From positions 3,968,001 through 4,032,000 of the forward strand of contig NZ_CP051154.1 in NCBI RefSeq assembly GCF_012317045.1: 64,000 nt of DNA. Reading direction: 5' to 3'. Both the position numbers and the translations under genes were made by a program. This DNA comes from Leifsonia sp. PS1209 (lineage in GTDB: Bacteria > Actinomycetota > Actinomycetes > Actinomycetales > Microbacteriaceae). Position 1 is the first letter of the stretch. The number at the start of each line of letters is the position of its first letter. Below are positions 35,025 to 43,130 of this stretch, one piece after another. The notes beneath the pieces were generated by a model. That model searched no databases. It worked only from the letters and a program-made list of their open reading frames with translations, and was not told the DNA's origin.

Positions 35025-35418
35025 CCGCAGAGGCGAGCGCGACCAGCACGACGATCGCCACCCAGAGCACGGCGAGCCTCTGGCCGTAGTCGCCGGGGAC
35101 GACCGTCGGGTTTCTCGGCCGTCGCGCCTGCGCGATCAACTCAGGAACGACCATCGCCGTCAGCAGGGCGCCGACCGCGAGCCCGAGCTCGACGACCGTC
35201 ACGACGGCGGACGGCAGCCGCCGTCCGGCACGGCGCAAGACAGCATCCACGACCGTCACCACGGGCACCAGCACAGCGTCGTGGACGATCACCGCGCCGG
35301 CGAGCCAAACGACCACTCCGGCGATCTCGCCGACGGTCAGGTCGATGGCGAAGAAAACGACCCCGCATCCGATCAGCGCGATGCCGACCGCCGCCACGAG
35401 GCGTCGCGCCCCGATCAC
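34975..35418 (-). CDS. Small hypothetical membrane protein downstream of the molybdopterin oxidoreductase
   Basis: A 147-residue protein with about four hydrophobic helices (VAAVGIALIGCGVVFFAID, IAGVVVWLAGAVIVHDAVL, VVTVVELGLAVGALLTAMVV, LAVLWVAIVVLVALASAVI) and a basic C-terminus. The start GTG overlaps the stop of the molybdopterin gene (GTGA), so it belongs to that operon as third gene. It may anchor or stabilise the oxidoreductase/cytochrome b pair. No family is recognised. The last 50 bases overlap the convergent methyltransferase gene. Confidence 0.75.
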   Translation of the reverse strand: MIGARRLVAAVGIALIGCGVVFFAIDLTVGEIAGVVVWLAGAVIVHDAVLVPVVTVVDAVLRRAGRRLPSAVVTVVELGLAVGALLTAMVVPELIAQARRPRNPTVVPGDYGQRLAVLWVAIVVLVALASAVIGWRARRSARRSRRS

Positions 35419-36026
35419 GCCAACACCTCGATGGAACTCAGCCACTTGGTCTGCAGCACGCCCGGCCTGCCCGGCGCGATCACTCTGGCCGGATAGCCGT
35501 GGTCGAGGTCGAGCGGCTCGCCGTTGAGGCGGAGGGCGACCAGAGTCGTGGGGTCCTGGGCGAACTCGGGTCCCATCGTCGTCACCCGGTACGGGCCGCG
35601 CTGCTGCAGGCTGGCGATCCGGATGCTCGCGTCCGTGGGCGCGCCGACCAGGCGCAGGAGGTCGCTCATCCGCACGCCGCCCCAGTCGGCCGTGGTGCTC
35701 CACCCCTCCACGCACGCGATCGGCAGCGTGCCAGCAGCGGCGGGAATGCCGTGCAGGTCGGCGAGCGTGAGGCGCCGGATGCTGGCGCCGTTCGCGACGG
35801 TCAGCCGCCAGTCGTCCGCTCCCGCCGCCATGACCACCCCTGCGGCCTTCGCCGTCACGTTCACGGGGAGCGCCTGCGGACCGAGGCGCTGGACGCGCGG
35901 GGCGAAGAGGTTGAGCGGTGCGAGCCAGCCGAACGACTGTCCGGCGGTGAGCGCCACCGCGGTCACGGCGGACGCTGCGATGGTGCCGAGCACCGCGCGG
36001 CGGGTGATGCCGTCGTCAGCCGCCAT
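35415..36026 (-). CDS. Molybdopterin-dependent oxidoreductase (sulfite oxidase fold)
   Basis: A 203-residue, signal-bearing protein of the oxidoreductase molybdopterin-binding family. An RR pair in GITRRAVLGTIAAS resembles a Tat signal. The molybdenum-ligating cysteine is C105 in LPIACVEGWS. The fold ends with LDHGYPARVIAPGRPG and QTKWLSSIEVLA, both typical. Substrate is unknown; related proteins reduce methionine sulfoxide (MsrP) or oxidise sulfite. It overlaps the cytochrome b gene upstream by 11 bases, which should feed it electrons. Confidence 0.9.
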   Translation of the reverse strand: MAADDGITRRAVLGTIAASAVTAVALTAGQSFGWLAPLNLFAPRVQRLGPQALPVNVTAKAAGVVMAAGADDWRLTVANGASIRRLTLADLHGIPAAAGTLPIACVEGWSTTADWGGVRMSDLLRLVGAPTDASIRIASLQQRGPYRVTTMGPEFAQDPTTLVALRLNGEPLDLDHGYPARVIAPGRPGVLQTKWLSSIEVLA

Positions 36027-36594
36027 CGGTGACGCTCCGATCCTCTGCTCGGCTCCTGCGGCGCCAGTACCGCGCGATCGTCGGGAGCTTGACGGCGATG
36101 TGCACGGCGATCGAGCCGACGAGCACCCACGCCAGCGCGTAGTGCGTCTGGCGGAAGGGGAACGGGAAGGGATACCACTGGTACGTGTTGATCAGCCCGA
36201 TCACCGGCTCCACCAACGCGCTCGACACGAGGAGCGCGATCGAGCCCCGCTCGACGGCCTCGCGAAGCGACCGGATGGGCGGCCAGACGAACAGCCGGGG
36301 GTAGACCGTCCACAGCTTGCCGAGCAGCAGCGGGAAGATCGCGACGCCCACGGTGATGTGCAGCCCCTGCGTGAAGGCGTAGAAGTCCGGCCAGGTGGGG
36401 AACCGCATCCCGGGCAGCGGCTCTTGCAGCAGGTGGCTGTAGACGCCGGTGACGAAGCAGGTCAGGAAGGCGATGGCGAGCAGCCGGCCGATCACCACGG
36501 TGGCTCGTGCCGTGCGAGCGGGCGCGGCGAGCACCGCCTGGGCGCGCGTCATCCGCTGGGCGATGACGCCGGAGAGCCGCTCGGTGACCGACAT
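36016..36594 (-). CDS. Cytochrome b-type membrane subunit
   Basis: A 192-residue membrane protein with about four helices. Histidines in helices (GLHITVGVAIF, QTHYALAWVLVG, IAVHIAVKLP) suit haem b ligands, as in cytochrome b561/YedZ-like partners. Its 3' end overlaps the molybdopterin oxidoreductase by 11 bases, suggesting that it moves electrons between the quinone pool and that enzyme. It is the first gene of the three-gene unit and is divergent from the GT-C gene. The upstream region has the TCGTAAGATT motif. Confidence 0.82.
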   Translation of the reverse strand: MSVTERLSGVIAQRMTRAQAVLAAPARTARATVVIGRLLAIAFLTCFVTGVYSHLLQEPLPGMRFPTWPDFYAFTQGLHITVGVAIFPLLLGKLWTVYPRLFVWPPIRSLREAVERGSIALLVSSALVEPVIGLINTYQWYPFPFPFRQTHYALAWVLVGSIAVHIAVKLPTIARYWRRRSRAEDRSVTDGG

Positions 36595-36636
36595 GCTCTC
36601 GATTGTGATCCGGACCGGCTGCTCGCGGCGGCGGCA

Positions 36637-36646
36637 AATCTTACGA
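36637..36646 (-). promoter_or_regulatory. Second TCGTAAGATT motif, between the cytochrome b and GT-C genes
   Basis: The minus-strand sequence TCGTAAGATT is identical to that at 33004-33013. It lies 43 bases ahead of the cytochrome b ATG and 61 bases ahead of the GT-C start, so it could serve both divergent genes. Confidence 0.45.
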
Positions 36647-36706
36647 TCCCCGAACGAGGTGCCCGAGCGGCGGTCCGCGGCAGCGCGGAGCGGTGAGACT
36701 TTCGGT

Positions 36707-38152
36707 GTGAAGGTCACCGTCCTGCCCGTGCTGGCCGTCTCCGTGCTGCTCGCGGCGCTGGTGACGGTCACCGCTGTGTCGACGGCGACCGTCGACGGCT
36801 TCGCGCCGGGCGGCGGAGCGACGCTCGGCGTCACGACCGGTGTGGCCTGGGCGCTCGCGGTGGCCGCCTTCCTCCTCCTGCTGCTGGTCCGCGGTCGCGC
36901 AGTGCTCATCCTGGTGCTCGCCGGCTCGGCAGCGCTCGGCGTCGCCGCCCTGGCCGGTCCGCCCAACCTCAGCACGGACTCCGCGCGCTACGCCTGGGAC
37001 GGCATCGTGCAGAACCACGGCGTCTCCCCGTACGCGCACGTGCCGGCGTCCGACGCACTGGATCAATACCGGGTGCCGTGGCTGTTCCCCGCCCCGGCCG
37101 ACGGCGCCGACGGCGCGGAGCACTGCACCGGCTCGCGGATCGAGCAGACCACGAGCATCCCAAGCGGTGGGACGCTCTGCACCGCTCTGAACCGCCCCCA
37201 TGTGCCGACCATCTACCCGCCGGTCGCCGAGGGCTTCTTCGCCGCGGTGCGTTCGGTAGTCCCCGACGACGCCGAGTATCTTCCGCTGCAGGTCGCCGGT
37301 CTGCTGCTGAGTTCCGCCACCACCGTGCTGCTCGTACTCGGGATGCGCAGACGCGGCCTCGACGTCCGCTGGGCCGCCGTCTGGGGCTGGTCGCCGTTCG
37401 TCGCGGCCGAGGCGGTGACCAACTCCCACGTGGATGCGCTCGGTGTCTTCCTCATCGTGGCCGCCACGTTCGCGGCGGTGCCGGTCTCCGTCGGCGCGCG
37501 CGACGGTCTGAGCCGGCGGCGCGCCCTGCTGGTCGGCGTGGGGATCGGGCTGGCGATGGCGACCAAGTTCGTGCCGGTCATCGCGGCCCCACCCCTCGCG
37601 AGGCGACGCCCGGTCGGCGTCGGCGCCTCGGCCGTGCTCACGTTCGCGCTCACCTACGTGCCATACGTCGCGATCACAGGCTGGTCGGTCCTCGGCTATC
37701 TCCCCGGGTACCTGAGCGAGGAGGGCTACGACAGCGGCTCCCGCTTCGCGCTGCTGTCCGGCGTACTGCCCGGTGCCGCGGCGACGGTCGTGGCCGCCGC
37801 GCTCATCCTGGCCGCACTGATCGCCTCGTGGTGGTTCGCCGACCCGGCGCAGCCGTGGGTCGCGCAGGTCGTCTCCATCGGTGCCGTCCTGCTCATCGCG
37901 AGCCCGGCCTACCCCTGGTACGCGCTGGTCCTCGTGCCGTTCATCGCCCTCAGCCGCCGCTGGGAATGGCTCGTGGTGCCGTTGGCGCTCAGCGTGCGGA
38001 CGCTCGTGCCCGGCGGCGTGGGGGCGACGCTCGTCATCCTCGCCGCCGCCGTCTTCGCGGGCGGCGCCACGGTCGTGCGGTGGCGGCGGCGACCCACCAG
38101 ACCCGCGGCGGCGACGCTGGAGCCCGCATCCCTGACGAAGGAGACACCATGA
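36707..38152 (+). CDS. GT-C family membrane glycosyltransferase (GT87-like)
   Basis: A 481-residue polytopic protein with about eleven helices. The segment TDSARYAWDGIVQNHGVSPY is characteristic of actinobacterial GT87/GT-C mannosyltransferases, which use polyprenyl-phosphate sugars on the outer face of the membrane. NSHVDALGVFLI and ATKFVPVIAAPPL are further matching segments. The GTG at 36707 starts directly before the first helix. Its stop overlaps the MTAP gene by ATGA. It should act with the nearby GT2 transferase, which resembles enzymes that make polyprenyl-phosphate sugar donors. Acceptor unknown. Confidence 0.82.
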   Translation: MKVTVLPVLAVSVLLAALVTVTAVSTATVDGFAPGGGATLGVTTGVAWALAVAAFLLLLLVRGRAVLILVLAGSAALGVAALAGPPNLSTDSARYAWDGIVQNHGVSPYAHVPASDALDQYRVPWLFPAPADGADGAEHCTGSRIEQTTSIPSGGTLCTALNRPHVPTIYPPVAEGFFAAVRSVVPDDAEYLPLQVAGLLLSSATTVLLVLGMRRRGLDVRWAAVWGWSPFVAAEAVTNSHVDALGVFLIVAATFAAVPVSVGARDGLSRRRALLVGVGIGLAMATKFVPVIAAPPLARRRPVGVGASAVLTFALTYVPYVAITGWSVLGYLPGYLSEEGYDSGSRFALLSGVLPGAAATVVAAALILAALIASWWFADPAQPWVAQVVSIGAVLLIASPAYPWYALVLVPFIALSRRWEWLVVPLALSVRTLVPGGVGATLVILAAAVFAGGATVVRWRRRPTRPAAATLEPASLTKETP

Positions 38153-38997
38153 CAACAGCAGCGATCGGAGTGATCGGCGGCTCCGGCCTGTACCGGCTGT
38201 TCGACCGCGGAGGCGCCGAGAGCATCGCCGTCGATACGCCGTACGGCCCACCGGCGGGTCTGGTGACCATCGGTGAGCTCGGCGGTCGCCGGGTGGCGTT
38301 CATCGCCCGCCACGGCGAGCGCCACTCGCTGCCGCCGCACCGGGTGCCGTACCGTGCGAACGTCTGGGCGCTCGCCTCGCTCGGCGTGCGCGCCATCGTG
38401 ACGTCGTCCGCCGTCGGCGGCATCTCGGCGCGCGCGACGCCCGGCGCCTTCCTCGTTCCCGACCAGCTCATCGATCGCACCCACGGCAGGCCGGACACGT
38501 TCTTCGACGGGACGGATGTGCAGCATCTGCCCGCCGCCGATCCGTTCGACCCCGCCATGCACGAGATCGCGGTCGGAGCCCTGCGCGCGCTCGGCGAGCG
38601 GGTGATCCCGGACGGGACGAGCGTGGTCATCCAGGGGCCGCGATTCTCGACCAGGGCGGAATCCGCCTGGTTCCGTGCGGCCGGGGCCGACATCGTCAAC
38701 ATGACCCAGTATCCGGAGGCCGTGCTCGCCGCGGAACTGAACATCGGCCTGGCGACCATCTCGTTCATTACCGACACGGATGCGGGCACCGCAGACGGCG
38801 ACACGGCGGAGTCGGCGGACGCCGCCCTGGTGCTCGAGCGGATGGCGAACGCCGGGCCGCGCATCCGGGCCGCCATCGCGGCGACCGTGGCGGCCGTGCC
38901 GGACGGGTACCGCGCCCGGCGGCTGATCCCGGAGGCGGCGGTCGAGCGGGTGCTCTCCGCGCCTGTGCGACGGGATGCGCTGGAGGACGCCCGATGA
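38149..38997 (+). CDS. MTAP/PNP-family nucleoside phosphorylase
   Basis: A 282-residue family 2 nucleoside phosphorylase. The phosphate/base site motifs GVIGGSGLY, DTPYGPPAG, RHGERHSLPPHRVPYRANVW, MTQYPEAVLAAE and FITDTDAG are all present. The TDxD aspartates match those that bind the 6-aminopurine ring in human MTAP, so 5'-methylthioadenosine or a related adenosine is likely substrate, giving adenine and a 5-modified ribose 1-phosphate. It is coupled by ATGA to the GT-C gene upstream and to the epimerase downstream. That is an unusual setting for methionine salvage; no other salvage genes are near. Confidence 0.92.
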   Translation: MTTAAIGVIGGSGLYRLFDRGGAESIAVDTPYGPPAGLVTIGELGGRRVAFIARHGERHSLPPHRVPYRANVWALASLGVRAIVTSSAVGGISARATPGAFLVPDQLIDRTHGRPDTFFDGTDVQHLPAADPFDPAMHEIAVGALRALGERVIPDGTSVVIQGPRFSTRAESAWFRAAGADIVNMTQYPEAVLAAELNIGLATISFITDTDAGTADGDTAESADAALVLERMANAGPRIRAAIAATVAAVPDGYRARRLIPEAAVERVLSAPVRRDALEDAR

Positions 38998-40070
38998 CGC
39001 ACCTGCTCGTCACCGGCGGGCTCGGCTTCATCGGCTCGCACATCGTCGAACGCGCCGTCGACCGCGGCTGGCGGGTGACGGTCATCGACTCCCTGCGGCC
39101 GGATGTGCACGCCGATGCCGCCGTTCCGGAGTGGTTCGACGGGTTGCGCGGCGACGTCGACCTGGTCGTCGGAGACGCGGGCGACACCTCCGTCGGGTTA
39201 CTGCGCTCCGTGGATGCCGTCTGCCATCAGGCCGCGAAGGTCGGGCTGGGCGTCGACTTCTCCGACGCGCCGGACTACGTCGCGTCGAACGTCGGTGTCA
39301 CCGCGAGGCTGCTCGCGGCGATGGCGGGCGCCGGGCTGCGCCGCCTCGTGCTCGCCTCGTCGATGGTCGTCTACGGCGAGGGCCTCTACCGCGACGGCGG
39401 AGTCGTGCGACAGCCCCCGGAACGGTCGGTCGCCGATCTCGATGCGGGCCGTTTCGACCCCCTGGACGCGGACGGCCGGCCTCTGGAGCCCCTGCTCATC
39501 GCGGAGGACGACCCCGCCGATCCGCGCAACGTGTACGCCGCCAGCAAGCTGGCGCAGGAACACCTCGCCCGCTCGTGGGCCCGGTCGACGGATGGTCGCG
39601 TCGTGGCCTTGCGCTACCACAACGTCTTCGGCACCCGGATGCCCATCGGCACGCCGTATGCGGGGGTCGCCTCGATCTTCCGCACGAGTCTCGCGGCCGG
39701 ACGTCCGCCGCGCGTGTTCGAGGATGGCGGCCAGCGCAGAGACTTCGTGGACGTGCGCGATGTCGCCGATGCCAATCTGGGTGCGGTCGAGCGGCTGGGA
39801 GACCGGCCGGACGGCACCGCCCGCGCGTACAACGTCGGCAGCGGCGTTGTACGCACGATCGGAGACTTCGCCCGCGCGCTCTCCGAGGCGACGGGAGGCC
39901 CGGCGCCGATCGTCACCGGCGAGTACCGGCTCGGGGATGTGCGTCACATCACCGCATCGTCCGAGCGCATAGCGACCGAACTCTCCTGGCGGGCCGAGCG
40001 TCCGTGGCCCGAATCGATCGAGGCGTTCGCCGCCGGTCCCACCCGGCAGCGCGCCGCGGTCGTCGGCTGA
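38994..40070 (+). CDS. NAD-dependent sugar epimerase/dehydratase
   Basis: A 358-residue extended short-chain dehydrogenase. The cofactor loop is VTGGLGFIGSH, a serine-rich strand follows (RRLVLASSMVVYGEG), and the catalytic pair sits in NVYAASKLAQEHLA. It resembles UDP-glucose 4-epimerase and GDP-mannose dehydratase relatives; the precise sugar is not readable. Its ATG overlaps the MTAP stop by ATGA. It is the last gene of the GT-C/MTAP/epimerase unit and probably supplies a nucleotide sugar to the transferases of the cluster. Confidence 0.9.
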   Translation: MTHLLVTGGLGFIGSHIVERAVDRGWRVTVIDSLRPDVHADAAVPEWFDGLRGDVDLVVGDAGDTSVGLLRSVDAVCHQAAKVGLGVDFSDAPDYVASNVGVTARLLAAMAGAGLRRLVLASSMVVYGEGLYRDGGVVRQPPERSVADLDAGRFDPLDADGRPLEPLLIAEDDPADPRNVYAASKLAQEHLARSWARSTDGRVVALRYHNVFGTRMPIGTPYAGVASIFRTSLAAGRPPRVFEDGGQRRDFVDVRDVADANLGAVERLGDRPDGTARAYNVGSGVVRTIGDFARALSEATGGPAPIVTGEYRLGDVRHITASSERIATELSWRAERPWPESIEAFAAGPTRQRAAVVG

Positions 40071-40074
40071 GCGC

Positions 40075-40275
40075 CTAGCGGAGCTTCTTGGCGGCCAGCT
40101 TGCGCGCCTTCTCGGCGTTCTTCTTGGCCTCCGAGCGCGCCTTCTTCACGTTGGGGTCGTTCCAGAACGACGTGGCCGCCGAGGTGATCTGGTCGTAGCG
40201 CTCACGTCCGGCGCGCGCGCCGAGGACGTAGGCGATGCCCGCGATCACGAGGATGAGCAAAAACTTGGGACGCAT
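40075..40275 (-). CDS. Small YtxH-like membrane-anchored basic protein
   Basis: A 66-residue protein: one N-terminal helix (FLLILVIAGIAYVLGARAG) followed by RERYDQITSAATSFWND and a lysine/alanine-rich helical tail (KKARSEAKKNAEKARKLAAK). This layout is that of YtxH-type proteins common in Actinobacteria, with no established function. It ends five bases from the convergent epimerase stop. An AGGAG-containing ribosome-binding region precedes the ATG. Confidence 0.75.
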   Translation of the reverse strand: MRPKFLLILVIAGIAYVLGARAGRERYDQITSAATSFWNDPNVKKARSEAKKNAEKARKLAAKKLR

Positions 40276-40310
40276 CGGTTCTCCTGACTGTGTCGCCCCG
40301 ACGGTAGCCC

Positions 40311-40943
40311 TCAGGCCGTTCCCTGTGAACCCCGTCGCCGGAACAGCAGCTGCAGGAGCAGGTGCAGCGGCCTGCCGAGGAACAGGACGAGCAGCCAGAA
40401 CAGGCCGACCGTGGGGAAGAGCACCGCGAGCACCAGGGCGACAGCCAGCAGGATGGTCGGGGACAGGCTGCGCAGCAGGTCGATGCTCTCGAGCGCGCCC
40501 TCCCTCAGCAGGTCAGGATGCCGCACCAGGTGCAGCTCGATGAACCACGTGGCGAGGCTCGCGACCACCATGTTGCCGATGTAGACCGCATCCACGTCGC
40601 CGCGGTCGCCCCCGATGGCAGAGACGAGGTTGGTGGCGAACGGGATGAAGACGATCGAGGCCAGCCAGAGGAAATTGAGCCAGATCATCGTGATCGAGTA
40701 GTCGCGGACCCGTTCGAAGACCTGGTGGTGGATGATCCAGAACCGGCCGATCACCACGAACGAGATGCCGAAGCCGAGCAGTTCGCCCTGGTGGTCGCCG
40801 ATGAACGCGCCGACCGACTGGTGCTCGATGTCCGCCGCCACGTCGACGAGCGGCAGGATCAGCAGGGTGATCGCGATGGCGACCGCCGCGTCGGAGAAGT
40901 TGACGAGCCTGTCGAGGCCGCGCTCGGTCCTGAGGACTGTCAT
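40311..40943 (-). CDS. TMEM175-family (DUF1211) membrane protein, putative K+ channel
   Basis: A 210-residue protein with about six helices. The first helix contains [20 protein letters not shown], the F-S-D signature of the TMEM175 selectivity filter region. Bacterial members form potassium-permeable channels with a single repeat of six helices. The ATG at 40943 follows the -10-like AGAATACT at a spacing suggesting a leaderless mRNA. It is divergent from mraY, with 38 bases between the starts. No operon partner is seen. Confidence 0.88.
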   Translation of the reverse strand: MTVLRTERGLDRLVNFSDAAVAIAITLLILPLVDVAADIEHQSVGAFIGDHQGELLGFGISFVVIGRFWIIHHQVFERVRDYSITMIWLNFLWLASIVFIPFATNLVSAIGGDRGDVDAVYIGNMVVASLATWFIELHLVRHPDLLREGALESIDLLRSLSPTILLAVALVLAVLFPTVGLFWLLVLFLGRPLHLLLQLLFRRRGSQGTA

Positions 40944-40981
40944 GCCAGTATTCTGCCGGGTCGACTGCCAGACTTGCAGCC

Positions 40982-42088
40982 GTGGGGACTCTTCTTCTGG
41001 CCGGCGCGCTCGCGCTCGCCTTCTCGCTCTTTCTGACACCGCTCTTCGTCCGGCTGTTCACGCGGCTCGAACTCGGCCAGTTCATCCGGGACGACGGCCC
41101 GCAATCGCACCACTCCAAACGGGGCACGCCGACGATGGGCGGCATCGTCATCCTGCTGGCGACGCTGTTCGGGTTCTTCGTCGCCGCACTCGTCAACGGT
41201 GGAGACGGCATCTCGCCGTCGTCGCTCCTGGTGCTTCTCATGTTCGTCGGGATGGCGGCGGTCGGGTTCGTCGACGACTTCCTCAAGGTGCACAACCAGC
41301 GCAGCCTGGGGCTCGGCGGCTGGGCCAAGATCGGCGGCCAGGCGGTGGTCGCGACCGTGTTCGGCGTGCTCGCCCTGCAGTTCCCTGATGCCTCAGGACA
41401 CACCCCGGCGTCCACGGCGATCTCCGCCGTGCGTGACATCCCCGCACTCGACCTCGCGCGCATCGCGACGGCGGTGCCGGTGGTCGGGATCGTGCTCTAC
41501 CTGATCTGGGTGAACGTCCTCGCCTCGGCGACCACGAACGGCGTGAACCTCGCCGACGGGCTCGACGGCCTCGCGACCGGCGCATCCATCCTCGCCATCG
41601 GCTCGTATGTGCTCATCGGTTTCTGGCAGTTCAACCAGTCCTGCTCCAACGCGAACATCCGGCCGGAGAACCTGGCCAGGTGCTACCCGACGAGCGATCC
41701 GCTCTCCCTCGCCGTGGTGGCCGCAGCCATCTGCGGCGCACTCATCGGCTTCCTGTGGTGGAACACCAACCCGGCGAAGATCATCATGGGCGACACGGGA
41801 TCCCTCGGCCTCGGCGGTGCGCTGTGCGCCCTGGCGATCGAGTCGCACACCGAGCTCCTCCTCATCCTGATCGGCGGCCTGTTCGTCATCGAGGCGGGAT
41901 CGGTCATCGTCCAGCGGGCGTACTTCAAGGCGACGCACGGCAGGCGCCTGTTCCCGATGACCCCGATCCACCACAGCTTCGAGCTGATGGGATGGGCAGA
42001 GGTGACCATCGTGGTCCGGTTCTGGATCATCGCCGGCGTGCTCATCGCGGTCGGCGTCGGGACGTTCTACTTCGAGTGGCTGAGCTAG
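40982..42088 (+). CDS. mraY: Phospho-N-acetylmuramoyl-pentapeptide transferase
   Basis: A 368-residue integral membrane enzyme that transfers phospho-MurNAc-pentapeptide to undecaprenyl phosphate to give lipid I. Signatures: [53 protein letters not shown] and [12 protein letters not shown]; ten helices fit the family. The start is GTG at 40982. It stands alone, next to a channel gene and a csrA-flhA locus, not in a murein/division cluster. It may therefore be a second copy; the dcw cluster is outside the window. Confidence 0.93.
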   Translation: MGTLLLAGALALAFSLFLTPLFVRLFTRLELGQFIRDDGPQSHHSKRGTPTMGGIVILLATLFGFFVAALVNGGDGISPSSLLVLLMFVGMAAVGFVDDFLKVHNQRSLGLGGWAKIGGQAVVATVFGVLALQFPDASGHTPASTAISAVRDIPALDLARIATAVPVVGIVLYLIWVNVLASATTNGVNLADGLDGLATGASILAIGSYVLIGFWQFNQSCSNANIRPENLARCYPTSDPLSLAVVAAAICGALIGFLWWNTNPAKIIMGDTGSLGLGGALCALAIESHTELLLILIGGLFVIEAGSVIVQRAYFKATHGRRLFPMTPIHHSFELMGWAEVTIVVRFWIIAGVLIAVGVGTFYFEWLS

Positions 42089-42112
42089 CGCCCACGCCGA
42101 AACGACAGCCGG

Positions 42113-42352
42113 TCAGTCGAGGCCGAGCGACTTCTTGATGACGGCCTCCGGGTCGACCGTGGTCGCCGCGGATTCTGTCGCCTGCTGGTTGGCCTCGGTG
42201 ATCGCGCGGATGACCTCGTCGCGCTGGATGCGGACCCCGCGCGGTGCGTCGATGCCGATCCGGATGCCGTCGCCGCGCGCATCCAGGATCGTCACGACGA
42301 TGTCGTCGCCGATGAGCACCCGCTCCCCGACCTTGCGCGTCAATACCAGCAT
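42113..42352 (-). CDS. csrA: Carbon storage regulator CsrA
   Basis: A 79-residue RNA-binding dimer that blocks ribosome binding on target mRNAs. The sequence MLVLTRKVGERVLIGDDIVV and the RGVRIQRDEV stretch match CsrA; about 18 extra residues extend the C-terminus (ESAATTVDPEAVIKKSLGLD). It is the last gene of the flagellar export operon, 9 bases after the FlhF-position gene. In Bacillus and Actinobacteria CsrA restrains flagellin translation and is opposed by FliW; no fliW gene is in the window. Confidence 0.95.
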   Translation of the reverse strand: MLVLTRKVGERVLIGDDIVVTILDARGDGIRIGIDAPRGVRIQRDEVIRAITEANQQATESAATTVDPEAVIKKSLGLD

Positions 42353-42361
42353 TGCTTCAGC

Positions 42362-43126
42362 CTAGCGGGGCGCGTCGTCCAGCCACAGGACGGGAAAGCC
42401 CAGCGCATCCACCGACTCCGGCGTGCTGGTGAAGGCGGCACCGGATGCGGCGATCCCGTCGACCGCGAGCACCGCATCCACTGCGGCCACCCAGGCGGCG
42501 GTGTCCTCGGCTTTGCGGGACGCGTCGACGGCCACCCAGACCTGATCGGGCGCGATCCCGGCGAGCGATTCGGCGAGCGCGGGCAGGTCGTCCGCGCCGT
42601 GCTCCAGGCCGTATGCGGCGATCACCGAGCGCTCCCTGCGCACCCCGTCCGCCCTGGCACGCAGTGCACCGCGGCGGTCGTCGACGCGCGGGGCGGCGGC
42701 GCGGGAGCAGCCGCCCGGCCGCACCTCTGCGTCCTCGACCGAGGCGGAGAAGACACGGGATGCGGAGACAGCGTCCGCGCCAAGTCCGACGACGAGCGTG
42801 AGGTCGCCGCGTCCGCGCAGGCGGGCAGGCGGTGCGGACGCGTGCGAGGGCGAGTCGGGCGGTGCGGGTGCGGGTGCGGGCGGTGAGACCGGAACGGCCT
42901 CCGCGGCCTCCTGCCGGGCTACGAGCGCGGCCTGCAGCCGCTCATCCAGCTCCGGCGGCTCGGGCATCTCCGGCGACTCCTGCGTCTCCGGCGCCAGCGC
43001 GCCGGACTCCGTCTCCCCCACCACGCGCACGAGATCGTCGAGGATCGCCGCGAACGCCGCCGACGAGGTGGACACCGCGGGCAGCACCTCCTCCTCGGCG
43101 TCGCCGCCGTACTCCGCAGCGTCCAC
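42362..43126 (-). CDS. Hypothetical protein in the FlhF position
   Basis: A 254-residue protein following flhA by 4 bases. Residues 1-80 are acidic, a Pro/Ala-rich linker follows to about 105, and a C-terminal domain has DLTLVVGLGADAVSASRVFS, DQVWVAVDASRKAEDTAAWV and ALGFPVLWLDDAPR. The gene order flhA-orf matches flhA-flhF elsewhere, and the last two segments resemble the SRP-GTPase motifs by eye, but no Walker A (GxxxxGKT) is present where one would be expected. It may be a degenerate FlhF-like protein that cannot bind GTP. The GTG start 43126 is chosen from position. Confidence 0.7.
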   Translation of the reverse strand: MDAAEYGGDAEEEVLPAVSTSSAAFAAILDDLVRVVGETESGALAPETQESPEMPEPPELDERLQAALVARQEAAEAVPVSPPAPAPAPPDSPSHASAPPARLRGRGDLTLVVGLGADAVSASRVFSASVEDAEVRPGGCSRAAAPRVDDRRGALRARADGVRRERSVIAAYGLEHGADDLPALAESLAGIAPDQVWVAVDASRKAEDTAAWVAAVDAVLAVDGIAASGAAFTSTPESVDALGFPVLWLDDAPR

Positions 43127-43130
43127 CCAC

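Noticed and set aside
33718..40070. A complete arsenosugar pathway
   Set aside because: The DUF2064 and MTAP-type genes fit, but no arsenite methyltransferase signature or radical SAM protein is seen; only a loose parallel is kept.
40982..42088. WecA-like GlcNAc-1-phosphate transferase
   Set aside because: [23 protein letters not shown] and TPIHHSFEL motifs identify MraY.
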